A stretch of DNA of 64,000 nucleotides from JALYUM01 sp036688685. Its GTDB lineage: Bacteria; Pseudomonadota; Gammaproteobacteria; Burkholderiales; Burkholderiaceae_D. The position numbers and the translations under genes are program-made. The stretch covers positions 62,001 through 126,000 of the forward strand of contig NZ_JAQQPS010000003.1 of the NCBI RefSeq assembly GCF_036688685.1. Reading direction: 5' to 3'. The notes beneath the pieces are model-generated. The model was not told the origin of the DNA. It worked only from the letters and a program-made list of their open reading frames with translations, and made no database searches. Shown in pieces: positions 43,895-55,853 of the stretch (position 1 is the first letter of the stretch; every line of letters begins with the position of its first letter).

Positions 43895-45514
43895 ATGACC
43901 CGTGCCTTGTGCGCTGCCGGCGCCCTGTTCTTCCTGTCCAGCCTGCCGGCGCTTGGCGCGGCCCCGACCAGCGCCACGCCGCCCGCAACGGCCATCGTGC
44001 AACCCAGGCCGGCACCGAAACCGCCATCACCGACAGTCGCCGCGCTTACCGCAGCGCTCACGGAAGTGACGGCCAGGCGCGCATCCGGCTCGTACGCACA
44101 ATGGCTGGACACCCTGCCCGGCTTTCGCTTCTCGCCCGCCACCTCGGCTCTGCTGGTCACGCAACTGGGCACCGACCAGCTGTTCTCCGTGACGCGCCAG
44201 CAGGCGCCGGGCGGCGGCCGCGATTACCTGTTCACGGCGCCAGCGCTGCGCCATGCCAGTCCGGACGGGAGCGCCATTTCCTGGGAGCCGATTCAGGGCA
44301 CGCTGCAATTGCAGCCCGGCGGCCGCGCTGCCACGCACCAGTTCACCGTCCCGCGCCTGACCCTGGAAGACAAGACTGCGCGCGTCGACGTGCGCGACCT
44401 GACCGCTTCCGTCAACAGCGCCGACATCGATTCGCCGTACGGCGACGTGGCGTCGAACATCGGCTCGGTGCAGATGCAGATGAAACAGGACGGCAGCAAG
44501 GTCGCCATGGATGGCCTGTTCTCCAGATTCGCCGTCACCGACCGCTCCGCCAGCGCCAGCATGCTGTTTGAAACCGGCATGCGCACATTGACGGTGCAGG
44601 GCGAGCGGATCGACGACCTGCACCTGGCCATGCGTTTCAACGGCATCGACAAAGCGGCGCTTGAAAAGTCGAACAAGCTTGGCAAACAGTTCAAGGAACA
44701 GCGCGACAAGCTGGGGCAAGCGGCCACCCCGGCCCAGCGCAGTGCCCTCATGCTGCCGATGCTGCGCCAGTTCGGCTTGGCCGTGATGGCCAAGGGCGCC
44801 GTCATCGACCTCGATGACACCAGTTTCAAATATCACGGCAGCACCGCGCGCATGCACGGCCAGGTGCACATGGAAAACCTTACGCCTGCCGACCTGGACC
44901 AGCCGGCCGTCCTGTTCAAGAAAGTCGTGGTGCACGCCGACATCGCCGTGCCGGTGGCGATGGTGCGCGCCTTTGCCGAGGGCATGGCGCGCAAGCAGTT
45001 GGCCAAACAGCAGCCTGGCGCCGATGCCGACACCATCGCCAGGGCCGGTGCCGGTGCCTACGACGCCATGTTGCGCACCGCCCTGGCCAAGGGCTACGTG
45101 CGCCTGGAAGAGGATATGCTGGTGACCACCATCGACGTGCGCGATGGCGAAGTCCGCATCAACGGCAAGCCGCTGCAACTGCCGACCCCGGACGCGCCGC
45201 TGGCCGCGCTCAACAGCAGCGCCGGCATGATGCGCGCGCGCCGCATCGCGGAAAAATGTGTACTGCCCGACTTCCCGCCTGAGGTGGTGGCGCAGGACCG
45301 CGCCCTGGCGCTGGCGCTGCAGTTGACCGTCAATCCGGACGGCAGCGTGGGCAAGCTGGCCATGGCGCGCTCGAGCGGCTGGCCCGGCTACGACCAGGCG
45401 GTGCTGGCGGCCGCCGCACAATGCACCTATATCCCCGCACTGCGCGACGGCAAGCCGGTGGCCGTGTCGGAGTTGTGGACCGTCACGCGCGCGCCCGGCA
45501 GCACGCGTCCGTGA
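43895..45514 (+). CDS. DUF945 (YdgA-like) protein with a C-terminal TonB-like domain
   Basis: A 539-residue secreted protein with a signal peptide (MTRALCAAGALFFLSSLPALGA). A Pro-rich stretch follows, then about 330 residues resembling YdgA/DUF945 (GFRFSPATSALLV, LHLAMRFNGIDKAALEKSN, LMLPMLRQFGLAVMAKGAVI). The last about 90 residues (LALALQLTVNPDGSVGKLAMARSSG, TYIPALRDGKPVAVSELWTV) have the pattern of a TonB C-terminal domain. The N-terminal helix is a cleavable signal rather than a TonB anchor. The pairing is unusual. A Fur-like box lies upstream. It is divergent from argJ and 17 bp from the next gene. Confidence 0.7.
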   Translation: MTRALCAAGALFFLSSLPALGAAPTSATPPATAIVQPRPAPKPPSPTVAALTAALTEVTARRASGSYAQWLDTLPGFRFSPATSALLVTQLGTDQLFSVTRQQAPGGGRDYLFTAPALRHASPDGSAISWEPIQGTLQLQPGGRAATHQFTVPRLTLEDKTARVDVRDLTASVNSADIDSPYGDVASNIGSVQMQMKQDGSKVAMDGLFSRFAVTDRSASASMLFETGMRTLTVQGERIDDLHLAMRFNGIDKAALEKSNKLGKQFKEQRDKLGQAATPAQRSALMLPMLRQFGLAVMAKGAVIDLDDTSFKYHGSTARMHGQVHMENLTPADLDQPAVLFKKVVVHADIAVPVAMVRAFAEGMARKQLAKQQPGADADTIARAGAGAYDAMLRTALAKGYVRLEEDMLVTTIDVRDGEVRINGKPLQLPTPDAPLAALNSSAGMMRARRIAEKCVLPDFPPEVVAQDRALALALQLTVNPDGSVGKLAMARSSGWPGYDQAVLAAAAQCTYIPALRDGKPVAVSELWTVTRAPGSTRP

Positions 45515-45531
45515 ACCTGAAAGCGTCCCCC

Positions 45532-46599
45532 ATGAGCACATCCAGTTCCGCCCGCCGCGACCTGTTCAGCTCGATTTTTTCGCTGGCGATCATCGCCAGC
45601 GCCCTGTTCGTCACACAACGCTTCGTGCTGCCGCTGCTGTGGGCGGTGATACTGTGCATTGCCACCTGGCCGCTGTACCTGCGCGTGCTGCGCGCCTGTC
45701 GCGGCCACACGATTGCGGCGGCGGCAGCGACCACGCTGATCAGCGCCCTGGTGTTCGTCACGCCCCTGGTGCTGGGGGTGGTGCAGGCCGCGCACCAGGC
45801 CCCGGCGCTGGCGCTGATGGTGGCCAACGCCAACAATGCCGGCATCGGCGCGCCGCAGTGGTTGCTGCACCTCCCCCTGGCCGGCGCCGAGATCTACGAC
45901 TGGTGGGCCGCCACGCTGGGCCAGCCCCATGGCCTGGCGCACCTGCTGCAGGACGGCTCGATCGCCCGCCTGCATTCGGCCAGCGAGGTCCTGCGCACGG
46001 TCGGCGCGAATGCCCTGCACCGCATGATCGACGTCGGTTTTGCCTTCATGGCGCTGTTCTTCTTTTACAAGGATGGCCTGGCCTTGCGCGGCCAGGTCAG
46101 CGCCATCGGCGACCACCTGATCGGCACCGGGCGCTGGGAACTGTATTCGACCAAGATCCCCACCGCCGTGCGCGCCACCGTCAACGGCCTGGTGCTGGTC
46201 GGGCTGGCCGAGGGCGTGCTGCTAGGACTGTCCTATGAACTGGCCGGGGTACCGTCGGCCGTGCTGTGGGCCGCCGCGACCGGCGTACTGGCCATCATTC
46301 CGTTCGGCGCACCGCTGGCATTTGGTGCTGTGGCGCTAGTGTTGCTGCTCAAGGGAAGCACGGTGGCAGCGATTTGCATCGTGGTATGGGGTACCGCGGT
46401 CCTGTTCGTGGCCGACCATTTCGTGCGTCCGACCATCATCGGCAATGCCACGGCGCTGCCGTTCCTGGCGGTGCTACTTGGAATCCTGGGGGGTGTGGAG
46501 ACACTCGGTTTAATCGGCCTGTTCGTCGGCCCGGTGGTGATGACGCTGTTCGTAACCTTATGGCACGAGGAAAAACTATTTGGGCGCGAGCGGGAATAA
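45532..46599 (+). CDS. AI-2E/PerM-family membrane protein
   Basis: A 355-residue membrane protein with about seven to eight segments and the typical PerM/AI-2E transporter layout: two N-terminal helices, a soluble part, FAFMALFFFYKDG, then PTAVRATVNGLVLVGLAEGVLLGL and VLLGILGGVETLGLIGLFVGPVVMTL. Family members export or pump small molecules, but the substrate is often unknown. ATG 45532 was chosen (MSTSSSARR). A GTG at 45511 overlapping the preceding stop is possible. Confidence 0.85.
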   Translation: MSTSSSARRDLFSSIFSLAIIASALFVTQRFVLPLLWAVILCIATWPLYLRVLRACRGHTIAAAAATTLISALVFVTPLVLGVVQAAHQAPALALMVANANNAGIGAPQWLLHLPLAGAEIYDWWAATLGQPHGLAHLLQDGSIARLHSASEVLRTVGANALHRMIDVGFAFMALFFFYKDGLALRGQVSAIGDHLIGTGRWELYSTKIPTAVRATVNGLVLVGLAEGVLLGLSYELAGVPSAVLWAAATGVLAIIPFGAPLAFGAVALVLLLKGSTVAAICIVVWGTAVLFVADHFVRPTIIGNATALPFLAVLLGILGGVETLGLIGLFVGPVVMTLFVTLWHEEKLFGRERE

Positions 46600-46641
46600 C
46601 CCCGGCCGCGCCCAAAGTGCATCAACATCGATACACACATC

Positions 46642-46672
46642 AAACGGGCTTGGCGGTCTGTCCACCAAGCCT
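46642..46672 (-). terminator. Possible terminator between two convergent genes
   Basis: On the minus strand AGGCTTGGTGG and CCGCCAAGCCC form a stem of about 10 bp with one G-U pair around a 5-base loop, followed by GTTTG. It lies 26 bp past the lipoprotein stop. It is stronger for the minus strand than for the plus strand, where that pair is a mismatch. Confidence 0.5.
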
Positions 46673-46698
46673 GTTGAATCACTTATTTTACACGTTAT

Positions 46699-47124
46699 TT
46701 ATTTCGCACCATTTGCTTTGTTGACTGCGTCGGCGCGTGGATGCGATTCGTTCGTGCCTGGTGCGTGTTTCCGCGCGGTGGCGCTGTCGCTGGAGGCAGC
46801 AGTGGTATCAGTGCTCGATGCAGTGGTGCCGTTGGCCATACTGGCGCCGGTCGACGTCGTGCTTGCATCGGTCGGGGTGCCGGCGCCGGATGTACCGCTG
46901 GCCATGTCTGGGCCGCCGGTCGTCAACGTTGCCGCTGGGACGCCGCCCTCGCTGTTCATGCCGGCAGTGCCGCCAGCGCCGTTCGGCGTGCCGACTGTCG
47001 CGGTGGCAGTGGTGTCGGTCGCGTTCGCGCCCGTTGTGCTGGTGGTGGTATCGGTCTTCGGACCACAGGCCGAGAGGCCCATCGCGAGTACCCCGGCGAG
47101 AAGAATGCTGATTGCTTGTTTCAT
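46699..47124 (-). CDS. Low-complexity lipoprotein
   Basis: A 141-residue protein with lipoprotein signal (MKQAISILLAGVLAMGLSACGPK, lipobox LSAC). The rest is almost only Thr, Ser, Ala, Gly and Asp (for example TDTTTSTTGANATDTTATA), without any recognisable domain, ending in a short charged tail. Such proteins may decorate the envelope. Its translation holds together despite repetitive DNA, and it has the usual signal peptide, so I regard it as a real gene. It has no recognisable relatives by eye. Confidence 0.7.
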   Translation of the reverse strand: MKQAISILLAGVLAMGLSACGPKTDTTTSTTGANATDTTATATVGTPNGAGGTAGMNSEGGVPAATLTTGGPDMASGTSGAGTPTDASTTSTGASMANGTTASSTDTTAASSDSATARKHAPGTNESHPRADAVNKANGAK

Positions 47125-47295
47125 GATGGTTACCTCGTCTGAATTAAGTTGTACCGATTATGCACACTGACGAGCTGGGCTACCATCGGCGCACTACGTT
47201 CGCCCCTGTAGGAGAATGAGCACAATTTAATATATTCTGAGCAACACTCTGCACGAGCCTTCAGAATTGCCGAGCACCTGCCGAACAGGGCATTG

Positions 47296-47332
47296 AAAAA
47301 AAACGGCCCGATCGACATGTCGATCGGGCCGT
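47296..47332 (-). terminator. Rho-independent terminator after secA
   Basis: ACGGCCCGATCGAC and GTCGATCGGGCCGT form a perfect 14-bp palindromic stem around AT, followed on the minus strand by eight T. It lies 39 bp past the secA stop codon. Confidence 0.93.
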
Positions 47333-47371
47333 TCAGCGTCGGTACAGCTTGCCTGTAGTGGCGCTTTCTGC

Positions 47372-50155
<2,784 letters not shown>

Positions 50156-50391
50156 GCTTGAATTCTTGAAAAATACGCCGCGAAAAGACCAAGGGAGAAT
50201 GCCGTTACGACATCCATCGGAGACCGCCTATGGCACAAAACTACCGATTTTAGCATGGGGTCCAGCCACACTTGGGGATTGTAGAGCGTATAACAAGATC
50301 GTGCCGGGAAACAATGTCTCACTTTCGCGCCCATTCGCTGGCTAAGCGGGACCACGTTGAGACATATCAGCCCCTGTGGTATGTTCCGGTC

Positions 50392-50898
50392 ATGGCCTCC
50401 CCTCCCAACCATGCTACCCCGCGCCCTGTGCACCTGTATGGCACCCGCGTGCGCAACACCTCGATCGGCGCGACCGAATTTTTGCGCGCCAACGAGCGCA
50501 TGGCCAGCCTGCTGCCCACGGCCATGCGCATGGCCAGCCTGCAGAAGGACATTGCCGCCGCCCTGCCACCCATGTTCGACAACTGCGACGTGCTGTCGTT
50601 CCAGGACGGCGCCCTGGTGCTGGCCACGCCCAGCTCGGCCATTGCCGCCAAACTCAAGCAGCAGGCCCCCAAGCTGCAGGGCGACCTGATCAAGCGCGGC
50701 TGGCAGGTCGAGTCGGTGAAACTGAAGGTGCAGGTCACGCGCGCGCTGCCGTCGACGGTGCAGATGCGCGTGCTGGAATTGCCCGAGATGGCAGTGTGCG
50801 CCTTTGAAGAACTGGGCGACACCCTGCCCGCGACCGAACAGAATGCGCGCCTGATTGCCGCCATCAAGTCGATGGCGGCACGGCGCCGCGCCGAATAA
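50392..50898 (+). CDS. DUF721 / DciA-like protein
   Basis: A 168-residue protein with the DUF721 pattern (LLPTAMRMASLQKDIAAALPPMFDNCDVLSFQDGALVLATPSSAIAAKLKQQAPKL). The family includes DciA, which loads the replicative helicase in many bacteria; here that role is inferred. The start at ATG 50392 (MASPPNHA) lies in the gap opposite secA. Its neighbourhood with secA and the cell-wall genes is common in Burkholderiales. It ends 3 bp from the convergent hybrid kinase. Confidence 0.8.
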   Translation: MASPPNHATPRPVHLYGTRVRNTSIGATEFLRANERMASLLPTAMRMASLQKDIAAALPPMFDNCDVLSFQDGALVLATPSSAIAAKLKQQAPKLQGDLIKRGWQVESVKLKVQVTRALPSTVQMRVLELPEMAVCAFEELGDTLPATEQNARLIAAIKSMAARRRAE

Positions 50899-50901
50899 AC
50901 C

Positions 50902-53445
50902 TTATTCCGGCAGCGTCGCGACCACGTCGCGCAACTGGTCCAGCGAATACGGCTTCGGCAACACGGCAAATGGGAAGGCCAGCGCCGCCGGCTCCGGCGC
51001 GCCGTAGCCCGAGGCGACAATCACCTGCAAGGCCGGGCGCACCGACCGGGCCCGGCGCGCCACGTCGACGCCGGACACGCCCGGCAGCGCCAGGTCGGTC
51101 AGCAGCACGTCGAACGCTTCTTGCTCCACCCGCGCCAGCGCTTCTTCGCCGCTCACCGCACCCTGGACGATATGGCCCAGTTTGGCCAGCAGTTCGCAGG
51201 CCATCTCGAGCAGGTCGGGATTGTCCTCCACCACCAATATGCGGCGCCCGGCCGGAACCGGCGCGGCAGCCGGCGCCGCGGCCAGCATCGAACGCACCTT
51301 GCGCGCCAGCTGGTCTCGTCCATACGGTTTCGACAGCAGCTCCACGCCCGGGTCGAGCCGGCCGCCATGGACGATCGCGTTCTGGGTGTAGCCCGAGGTG
51401 AACAGCACGGCGATCTGCGGGTGCAGGCCTCTGGCATGGCGCGCCAGTTCGGGACTGCGCAACTGGCCCGGCATGACCACGTCGGTGAACAGCAGGTCGA
51501 TCGGCAGGCCGCTCTTCAAAATGCCCAGCGCGCTGTCGGCGTTGTCGGCCTTGAGCACGCGGTAGCCCATGCTGCCCAGCAGTTCTACCACCGTGCCCTG
51601 CACCGACAGATCGTCTTCCACCACCAGGATGGTTTCCTTGCCGCCGGTGACCAAAGCTGCGCCGCCCTGGATCGGAGACTGGCTTGCTTCGACCTCGAAC
51701 GAGCGCGGAAAATACAGTTTGAAGGTGGTACCCTCGCCCTCCTCGCTGTAGATCTTGAAATGTCCACCGGTCTGTTTCACGAAACCATACGCCATCGACA
51801 GGCCGAGACCCGTGCCGTGCCCTTCCGGCTTGGTCGAGAAAAATGGCTCGCAGGCCCGATCGAGCACCTCGGGCGACATGCCGCAACCGGTGTCGGAAAT
51901 GGCGAACATGACGTACTGGCCCGGCTTGATGTCGGGCTCGGAGGCCACGTAGCAGTCGTCGAGCATGGCATTGCCAATTTCGATGGTCAGCTTGCCTCCG
52001 CCGGGCATGGCGTCGCGCGCGTTAATTGCCAGGTTCAGCAGCACGTTTTCGAGCTGGTGCGGGTCGGCCGCCATGCTCCACAGGCCGCCGGCCTTGACCA
52101 TCTCGATCTCGATGGTTTCGCCCAACACCCTGCGCAGCATGTCGTCCATGTCGGCCAGCGCCCGCGCCGGGTCGATGACCACCGGCTGCAAGGGCTGGCG
52201 CCGCGCATAGGCCAGCAACTGCGACGACAGTTTCGCGCCGCGCTGGACTGCCTGCAGCGCCGACGCCACATAGCGCGTCGCGCGGCCTTCCGGCAATGCC
52301 ACCTGCAGCAACTGCAAATTGCCGCCGATAACCTGCAAAATATTGTTGAAGTCGTGGGCCACGCCGCCGGTCAGTTTGCCGATCGCCTCCAGCTTCTGCG
52401 ACCGGATCAGGGCGTCGTGCGCGCTGGACAGTTCGGCGGTGCGGGCCCCGACCAGCGACTCGAGTTCGGTCTGGTAGCGGGTCAGTTCGATCTGCGCATT
52501 GCGCTGTTCGGTGACGTCGCTGCCCTGGACAAAAATGCCGGATACGCGGCCGTCGGCGCCCTGCACCGGCTGGTAGACAAAATCGAGGAAGCGCAGCGTG
52601 CCGGCCGGATCAGCCGCGTCGGGCGCGCTACGTAGTTGGAGCGGCACGCCGCGCCCGACGTAGGCCTGGCCGGTCTGGTAGACATTGTTAAGCAGTTCAA
52701 TAAAACCCTGCCCTTCGATTTCCGGCAGGATTTCGCGCAGCGTCTGGCCCACCAGTTCGCGTCCGCCAAAAATATTCCGGTAAGCCTGGTTGGCCAGTTC
52801 AAAGACGTGCTCCTCGCCCTGCAACACGCAAATGAAACCCGGCGCCTGTTCAAACAAGCGCTGCAGGTGCGCCTTGGCGCCCTGCAGTTCCTGGGCCAGT
52901 TTCAGGGCGGCCTGCGCCTCGGCCAGCGCCACCCCGCGCGCTTCCACCATCTGCTCGAGCTCTTCCTGCTTGGCCTGCAGCCGGTGCTGCGCCAGCACCC
53001 GCTCGGTCACGTCGCTGCCCTGCGAAAAAATCCCGACCACGGTTTGGTTCTCGTCGACGATCGGCTGGTAGACAAAGTCGATGTAGCGCTGTTCAACATC
53101 GCCGCCTTCGGCCGGCGCCACCGCCAGCGGCAGGGCCGCGCCGACAAACGGGACGCCGGTGGCAAATACATCATCGAGCAGTTCAAAGAAGCCCTGGCCG
53201 GCCAGCTCCGGCAGCGCCTTGCGCACCGGTTTGCCGATGATGTCCTTGAATTCGGCCAGCCGATGGTGCGCCTGATTCTGCAACTCGTAGACGTGTTCCG
53301 GTCCGCGAAAAAAACAGACAAAGCCGGGCGCCTGTTCGAACAGGCGCAGCAGGTCGCGATACTCGAGGCGGTTGTCATGCAGGCGTGGCGCGGGCGGGGC
53401 GCCGTCCGGCGGGGTTCGATCGAGGTCGGGCAGGTGGGTGAACAT
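50902..53445 (-). CDS. Hybrid sensor histidine kinase (PAS-PAS-HK-REC-REC)
   Basis: An 847-residue soluble hybrid kinase. Two PAS domains (about 30-150 and 195-310) look like a tandem duplication, each with FEQAPGF[V/I]C, a GxEHV[Y/F]EL segment and an aromatic [F/I]ELL end. A Glu-rich coiled coil joins them. The phosphorylated His is in GGVAHDFNNILQVIGGN; the ATPase domain has CGMSPEVLDRACEPFFSTK and GTGLGLSMAYGFV. Two receiver domains follow (LVVEDDLS, with Asp in DLLFTDVVMPG, and LVVEDNPD, with Asp in DVLLTDLALPG). There is no membrane helix, so it senses a cytoplasmic signal. No partner regulator is next to it. Confidence 0.92.
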   Translation of the reverse strand: MFTHLPDLDRTPPDGAPPAPRLHDNRLEYRDLLRLFEQAPGFVCFFRGPEHVYELQNQAHHRLAEFKDIIGKPVRKALPELAGQGFFELLDDVFATGVPFVGAALPLAVAPAEGGDVEQRYIDFVYQPIVDENQTVVGIFSQGSDVTERVLAQHRLQAKQEELEQMVEARGVALAEAQAALKLAQELQGAKAHLQRLFEQAPGFICVLQGEEHVFELANQAYRNIFGGRELVGQTLREILPEIEGQGFIELLNNVYQTGQAYVGRGVPLQLRSAPDAADPAGTLRFLDFVYQPVQGADGRVSGIFVQGSDVTEQRNAQIELTRYQTELESLVGARTAELSSAHDALIRSQKLEAIGKLTGGVAHDFNNILQVIGGNLQLLQVALPEGRATRYVASALQAVQRGAKLSSQLLAYARRQPLQPVVIDPARALADMDDMLRRVLGETIEIEMVKAGGLWSMAADPHQLENVLLNLAINARDAMPGGGKLTIEIGNAMLDDCYVASEPDIKPGQYVMFAISDTGCGMSPEVLDRACEPFFSTKPEGHGTGLGLSMAYGFVKQTGGHFKIYSEEGEGTTFKLYFPRSFEVEASQSPIQGGAALVTGGKETILVVEDDLSVQGTVVELLGSMGYRVLKADNADSALGILKSGLPIDLLFTDVVMPGQLRSPELARHARGLHPQIAVLFTSGYTQNAIVHGGRLDPGVELLSKPYGRDQLARKVRSMLAAAPAAAPVPAGRRILVVEDNPDLLEMACELLAKLGHIVQGAVSGEEALARVEQEAFDVLLTDLALPGVSGVDVARRARSVRPALQVIVASGYGAPEPAALAFPFAVLPKPYSLDQLRDVVATLPE

Positions 53446-53607
53446 GGGCAGATTGCGGCGCGCGCCTTGCGCGGTCCGCTAAATGTTAATTGGTGCAAAT
53501 ATTTTACAGAAAAAGGGTCGCTGGCGGGATCAAGCGAACGCGACGTTCCCGGCGGCCGAAGCCCTCCCTGCATATTTCGCCATGCATATCTATATACTGA
53601 CGCAACT

Positions 53608-54414
53608 ATGCGCATCCAGCTCTTCTCCGACCTCCACCTGGAACGCGATCCGTCGTTTCGCCCCGTCATCTTCCCAGGCACTGACGTCATCGTGCTGGCC
53701 GGCGACATCGGCTCCTACCAGAGCGGCTCGCGCCTGCATTCGAGCGACTTCGGCCTGGAATTGTTTGCGCCCGCGCTGGGCGCCCCCTGCCCGGTGGTGC
53801 TGTTCGTCCCCGGCAACCACGAGTTCGATTCCCTCGATTTCGCCGAAACCACGGCACGCCTGCGCGCCACCTGCGCGCGCCTGGGCATCACCTGGCTGGA
53901 GCAGGAAGTGGTCACCATCGGTCAGGTGCGCTTCCTGGGCACAACGCTGTGGAGCGATTTCGATGCACTGGCCGTGCGCGCACCCGACGTGACAAAGCAG
54001 CTCGCGATGCGCCACAAGGCCATGCGGGCAGCGAACTATTACCTGAGCAAGAACACCACCCTGGCGCACGGCGAACCGGTGCTGGCCGAGGGCTTGCGCG
54101 CCATGTCGCTAGCCTGCCAGGCCTGGCTGCGCGCGGCGCTGGCCGCACCGTTCGACGGCAAGACGGTGGTGGTAACCCATTTCGCGCCGAGTTTATTGAG
54201 CGCCGACCCGCGCTATGGCCTGGCGGCCGGCACCGCAGGGTTCTGCAATGCGCTCGATGACTTGTTGGCGCTGGCCGATGTCTGGATGCATGGGCACCTG
54301 CATTGCATGAACGATTACGTGGTCCATGGCTGCCGCGTGGTGGCCAATCCATTGGGGTATCTGAGCAAGAACGAGCAGATCCAGTTTCGCGAGAACCTGG
54401 TCATCGAGCTGTGA
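53608..54414 (+). CDS. Calcineurin-like metallophosphoesterase
   Basis: A 268-residue protein beginning MRIQLFSDLHLERDPS. All five metallophosphoesterase motifs are present: SDLHLE, LAGDIG, GNHEF, the His of VVTHFAPS and GHLH. The substrate is unknown. I chose ATG 53608, as the open frame upstream overlaps the antisense kinase gene. It is divergent from the hybrid kinase and convergent with the NTF2-like gene. Confidence 0.85.
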   Translation: MRIQLFSDLHLERDPSFRPVIFPGTDVIVLAGDIGSYQSGSRLHSSDFGLELFAPALGAPCPVVLFVPGNHEFDSLDFAETTARLRATCARLGITWLEQEVVTIGQVRFLGTTLWSDFDALAVRAPDVTKQLAMRHKAMRAANYYLSKNTTLAHGEPVLAEGLRAMSLACQAWLRAALAAPFDGKTVVVTHFAPSLLSADPRYGLAAGTAGFCNALDDLLALADVWMHGHLHCMNDYVVHGCRVVANPLGYLSKNEQIQFRENLVIEL

Positions 54415-54426
54415 TGCGCGTTGCTG

Positions 54427-54810
54427 CTACGCGCGGTCGACGATCTTGCTGATGCGGCCCTGATCGAACGTAAACACGCTGCTGCCGTTGAACGTCAGCA
54501 CTGTCCCTGCCGGCGGTCCACCGGGAATGTCCGCGGCCAGCTTGGCCTGGAATGCAATGTCGACGTTGGCATGACTGCCATCGAAGCTGAGCGCGGTGAG
54601 CCGTTGCTCCCGTTCCGCGAATAGTGCAGCACCGGTTTCCGCGAGCAGGCGAAATTCGCGAAGGCCGGACGCCTGCGCACCCAATTGCCCGTTGGAATAA
54701 TGCTCGAATCGGATATCGGATGCGAGCAGTGCGCACATGGCATCGAGGTCGAACCGGTTATAAGCATCGATATAGGCGTTGATCAGCTCTGCAGGTGCGA
54801 CCATCGACAT
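54427..54810 (-). CDS. NTF2-like / SnoaL-type protein
   Basis: A 127-residue protein with the cone-shaped NTF2-like pattern: ELINAYIDAYNRFDLDAMCALLASDIRFEHYSNG, then GLREFRLLAETGA and a final FTFDQGRISKIVD strand. Members include small enzymes and ketosteroid isomerase-like proteins; no catalytic pair is certain here. It lies 33 bp downstream of lpxC on the same strand, so it may ride on its transcript. Confidence 0.75.
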   Translation of the reverse strand: MSMVAPAELINAYIDAYNRFDLDAMCALLASDIRFEHYSNGQLGAQASGLREFRLLAETGAALFAEREQRLTALSFDGSHANVDIAFQAKLAADIPGGPPAGTVLTFNGSSVFTFDQGRISKIVDRA

Positions 54811-54843
54811 GGACTTCTCCTCATCGTTGCAACAGGACAGGAA

Positions 54844-55785
54844 CTAGTTCAGCGCCCACTCGCGCGCCATTTGCTTGCCGTAGGACATAGGCACGATGCC
54901 TGCGCCGGCTTCGTCGAAGGTAACGATTTCGTAAGCATCCGGGCGCGCCAGCAGGGCCAGCAGCAGCTGATTGTTCAGCGCGTGCCCGGATTTATGGGCT
55001 TCGTAGCTGCACAGCAGCGGATGACCAACCAGGTACAGGTCGCCGATGGCGTCGAGGATTTTATGGCGCACGAACTCGTCTTCGTAGCGCAAGCCATCGG
55101 CGTTGAGGATGCGGTACTCGTCCATGACGATGGCGTTTTCGAGCGAGCCGCCGCGCGCCAGGCCCATGCCGCGCAGACTTTCGACGTCCTGCATGAAGCC
55201 GAAGGTGCGCGCGCGCGCGACGTCGTGCACGTACGACACCGTGCCGAAATCGACCTTGGCGCGCTGGGTGGTGCCGTCCACGGCGGGATGGTTGAATTCA
55301 ATAAAAAAATCGAGCTTGAAGCCGTCGTACGGCACCAGCCTGGCCCATTTTTCAGTGGCGCCGCTGCCATGGCGCACTTCCACTTCCTTGATGACGCGGA
55401 TAAATTTCTTGGCCGCGCCCTGCTCTTCCACACCGGCTTGCTGCAACAGGTAGACGAACGACGAGGCCGAACCGTCCATGATCGGAATTTCTTCGGCCGA
55501 CACGTCGACATACAGGTTGTCGATACCGAGCCCGGCGCAGGCCGACATCAGGTGCTCGACCGTGGACACGCGCGCGTTGTCCTTGACCAGCACCGAGGCC
55601 ATGCGGGTGTCGCCCACCACGCCGGCACTGGCGACGAACTCGACGACGGGATCGAGGTCGACCCGGCGGAACACGATGCCGGTGTCGATGGCGGCCGGGC
55701 GCAGCGTCAGTTCGACCTTGGTGCCCGAGTGCAGGCCGACACCGGTGGTGCGCACCAGTTGTTTGACAGTTCGTTGTTTTAACAT
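54844..55785 (-). CDS. lpxC: UDP-3-O-acyl-N-acetylglucosamine deacetylase LpxC
   Basis: A 313-residue zinc enzyme for the first committed step of lipid A synthesis. It starts MLKQRTVKQLVRTTGVGLHSG, has STVEHLMSACAGLG (zinc His), IPIMDGSASSFVYLL, VRHKILDAIGDLYLVG (His and Asp zinc ligands) and HKSGHALNNQLLL with the catalytic His. ATG 55785 fits the family start. It follows the division cluster (ftsQ-ftsA-ftsZ), as usual in betaproteobacteria. Confidence 0.97.
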   Translation of the reverse strand: MLKQRTVKQLVRTTGVGLHSGTKVELTLRPAAIDTGIVFRRVDLDPVVEFVASAGVVGDTRMASVLVKDNARVSTVEHLMSACAGLGIDNLYVDVSAEEIPIMDGSASSFVYLLQQAGVEEQGAAKKFIRVIKEVEVRHGSGATEKWARLVPYDGFKLDFFIEFNHPAVDGTTQRAKVDFGTVSYVHDVARARTFGFMQDVESLRGMGLARGGSLENAIVMDEYRILNADGLRYEDEFVRHKILDAIGDLYLVGHPLLCSYEAHKSGHALNNQLLLALLARPDAYEIVTFDEAGAGIVPMSYGKQMAREWALN

Positions 55786-55853
55786 CCGTAAATTATATCG
55801 TTTCCCTGCTTTTGCCGCGCGGCATACCCCCCGCGGTAGCAGGAATGCAACGC

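Noticed and set aside
50470..50545. Short repeats of GCATGGCCAGCCTG in the DciA-like gene
   Set aside because: Two near copies that encode MASL in a helical region; no array and no sign of a repeat element.
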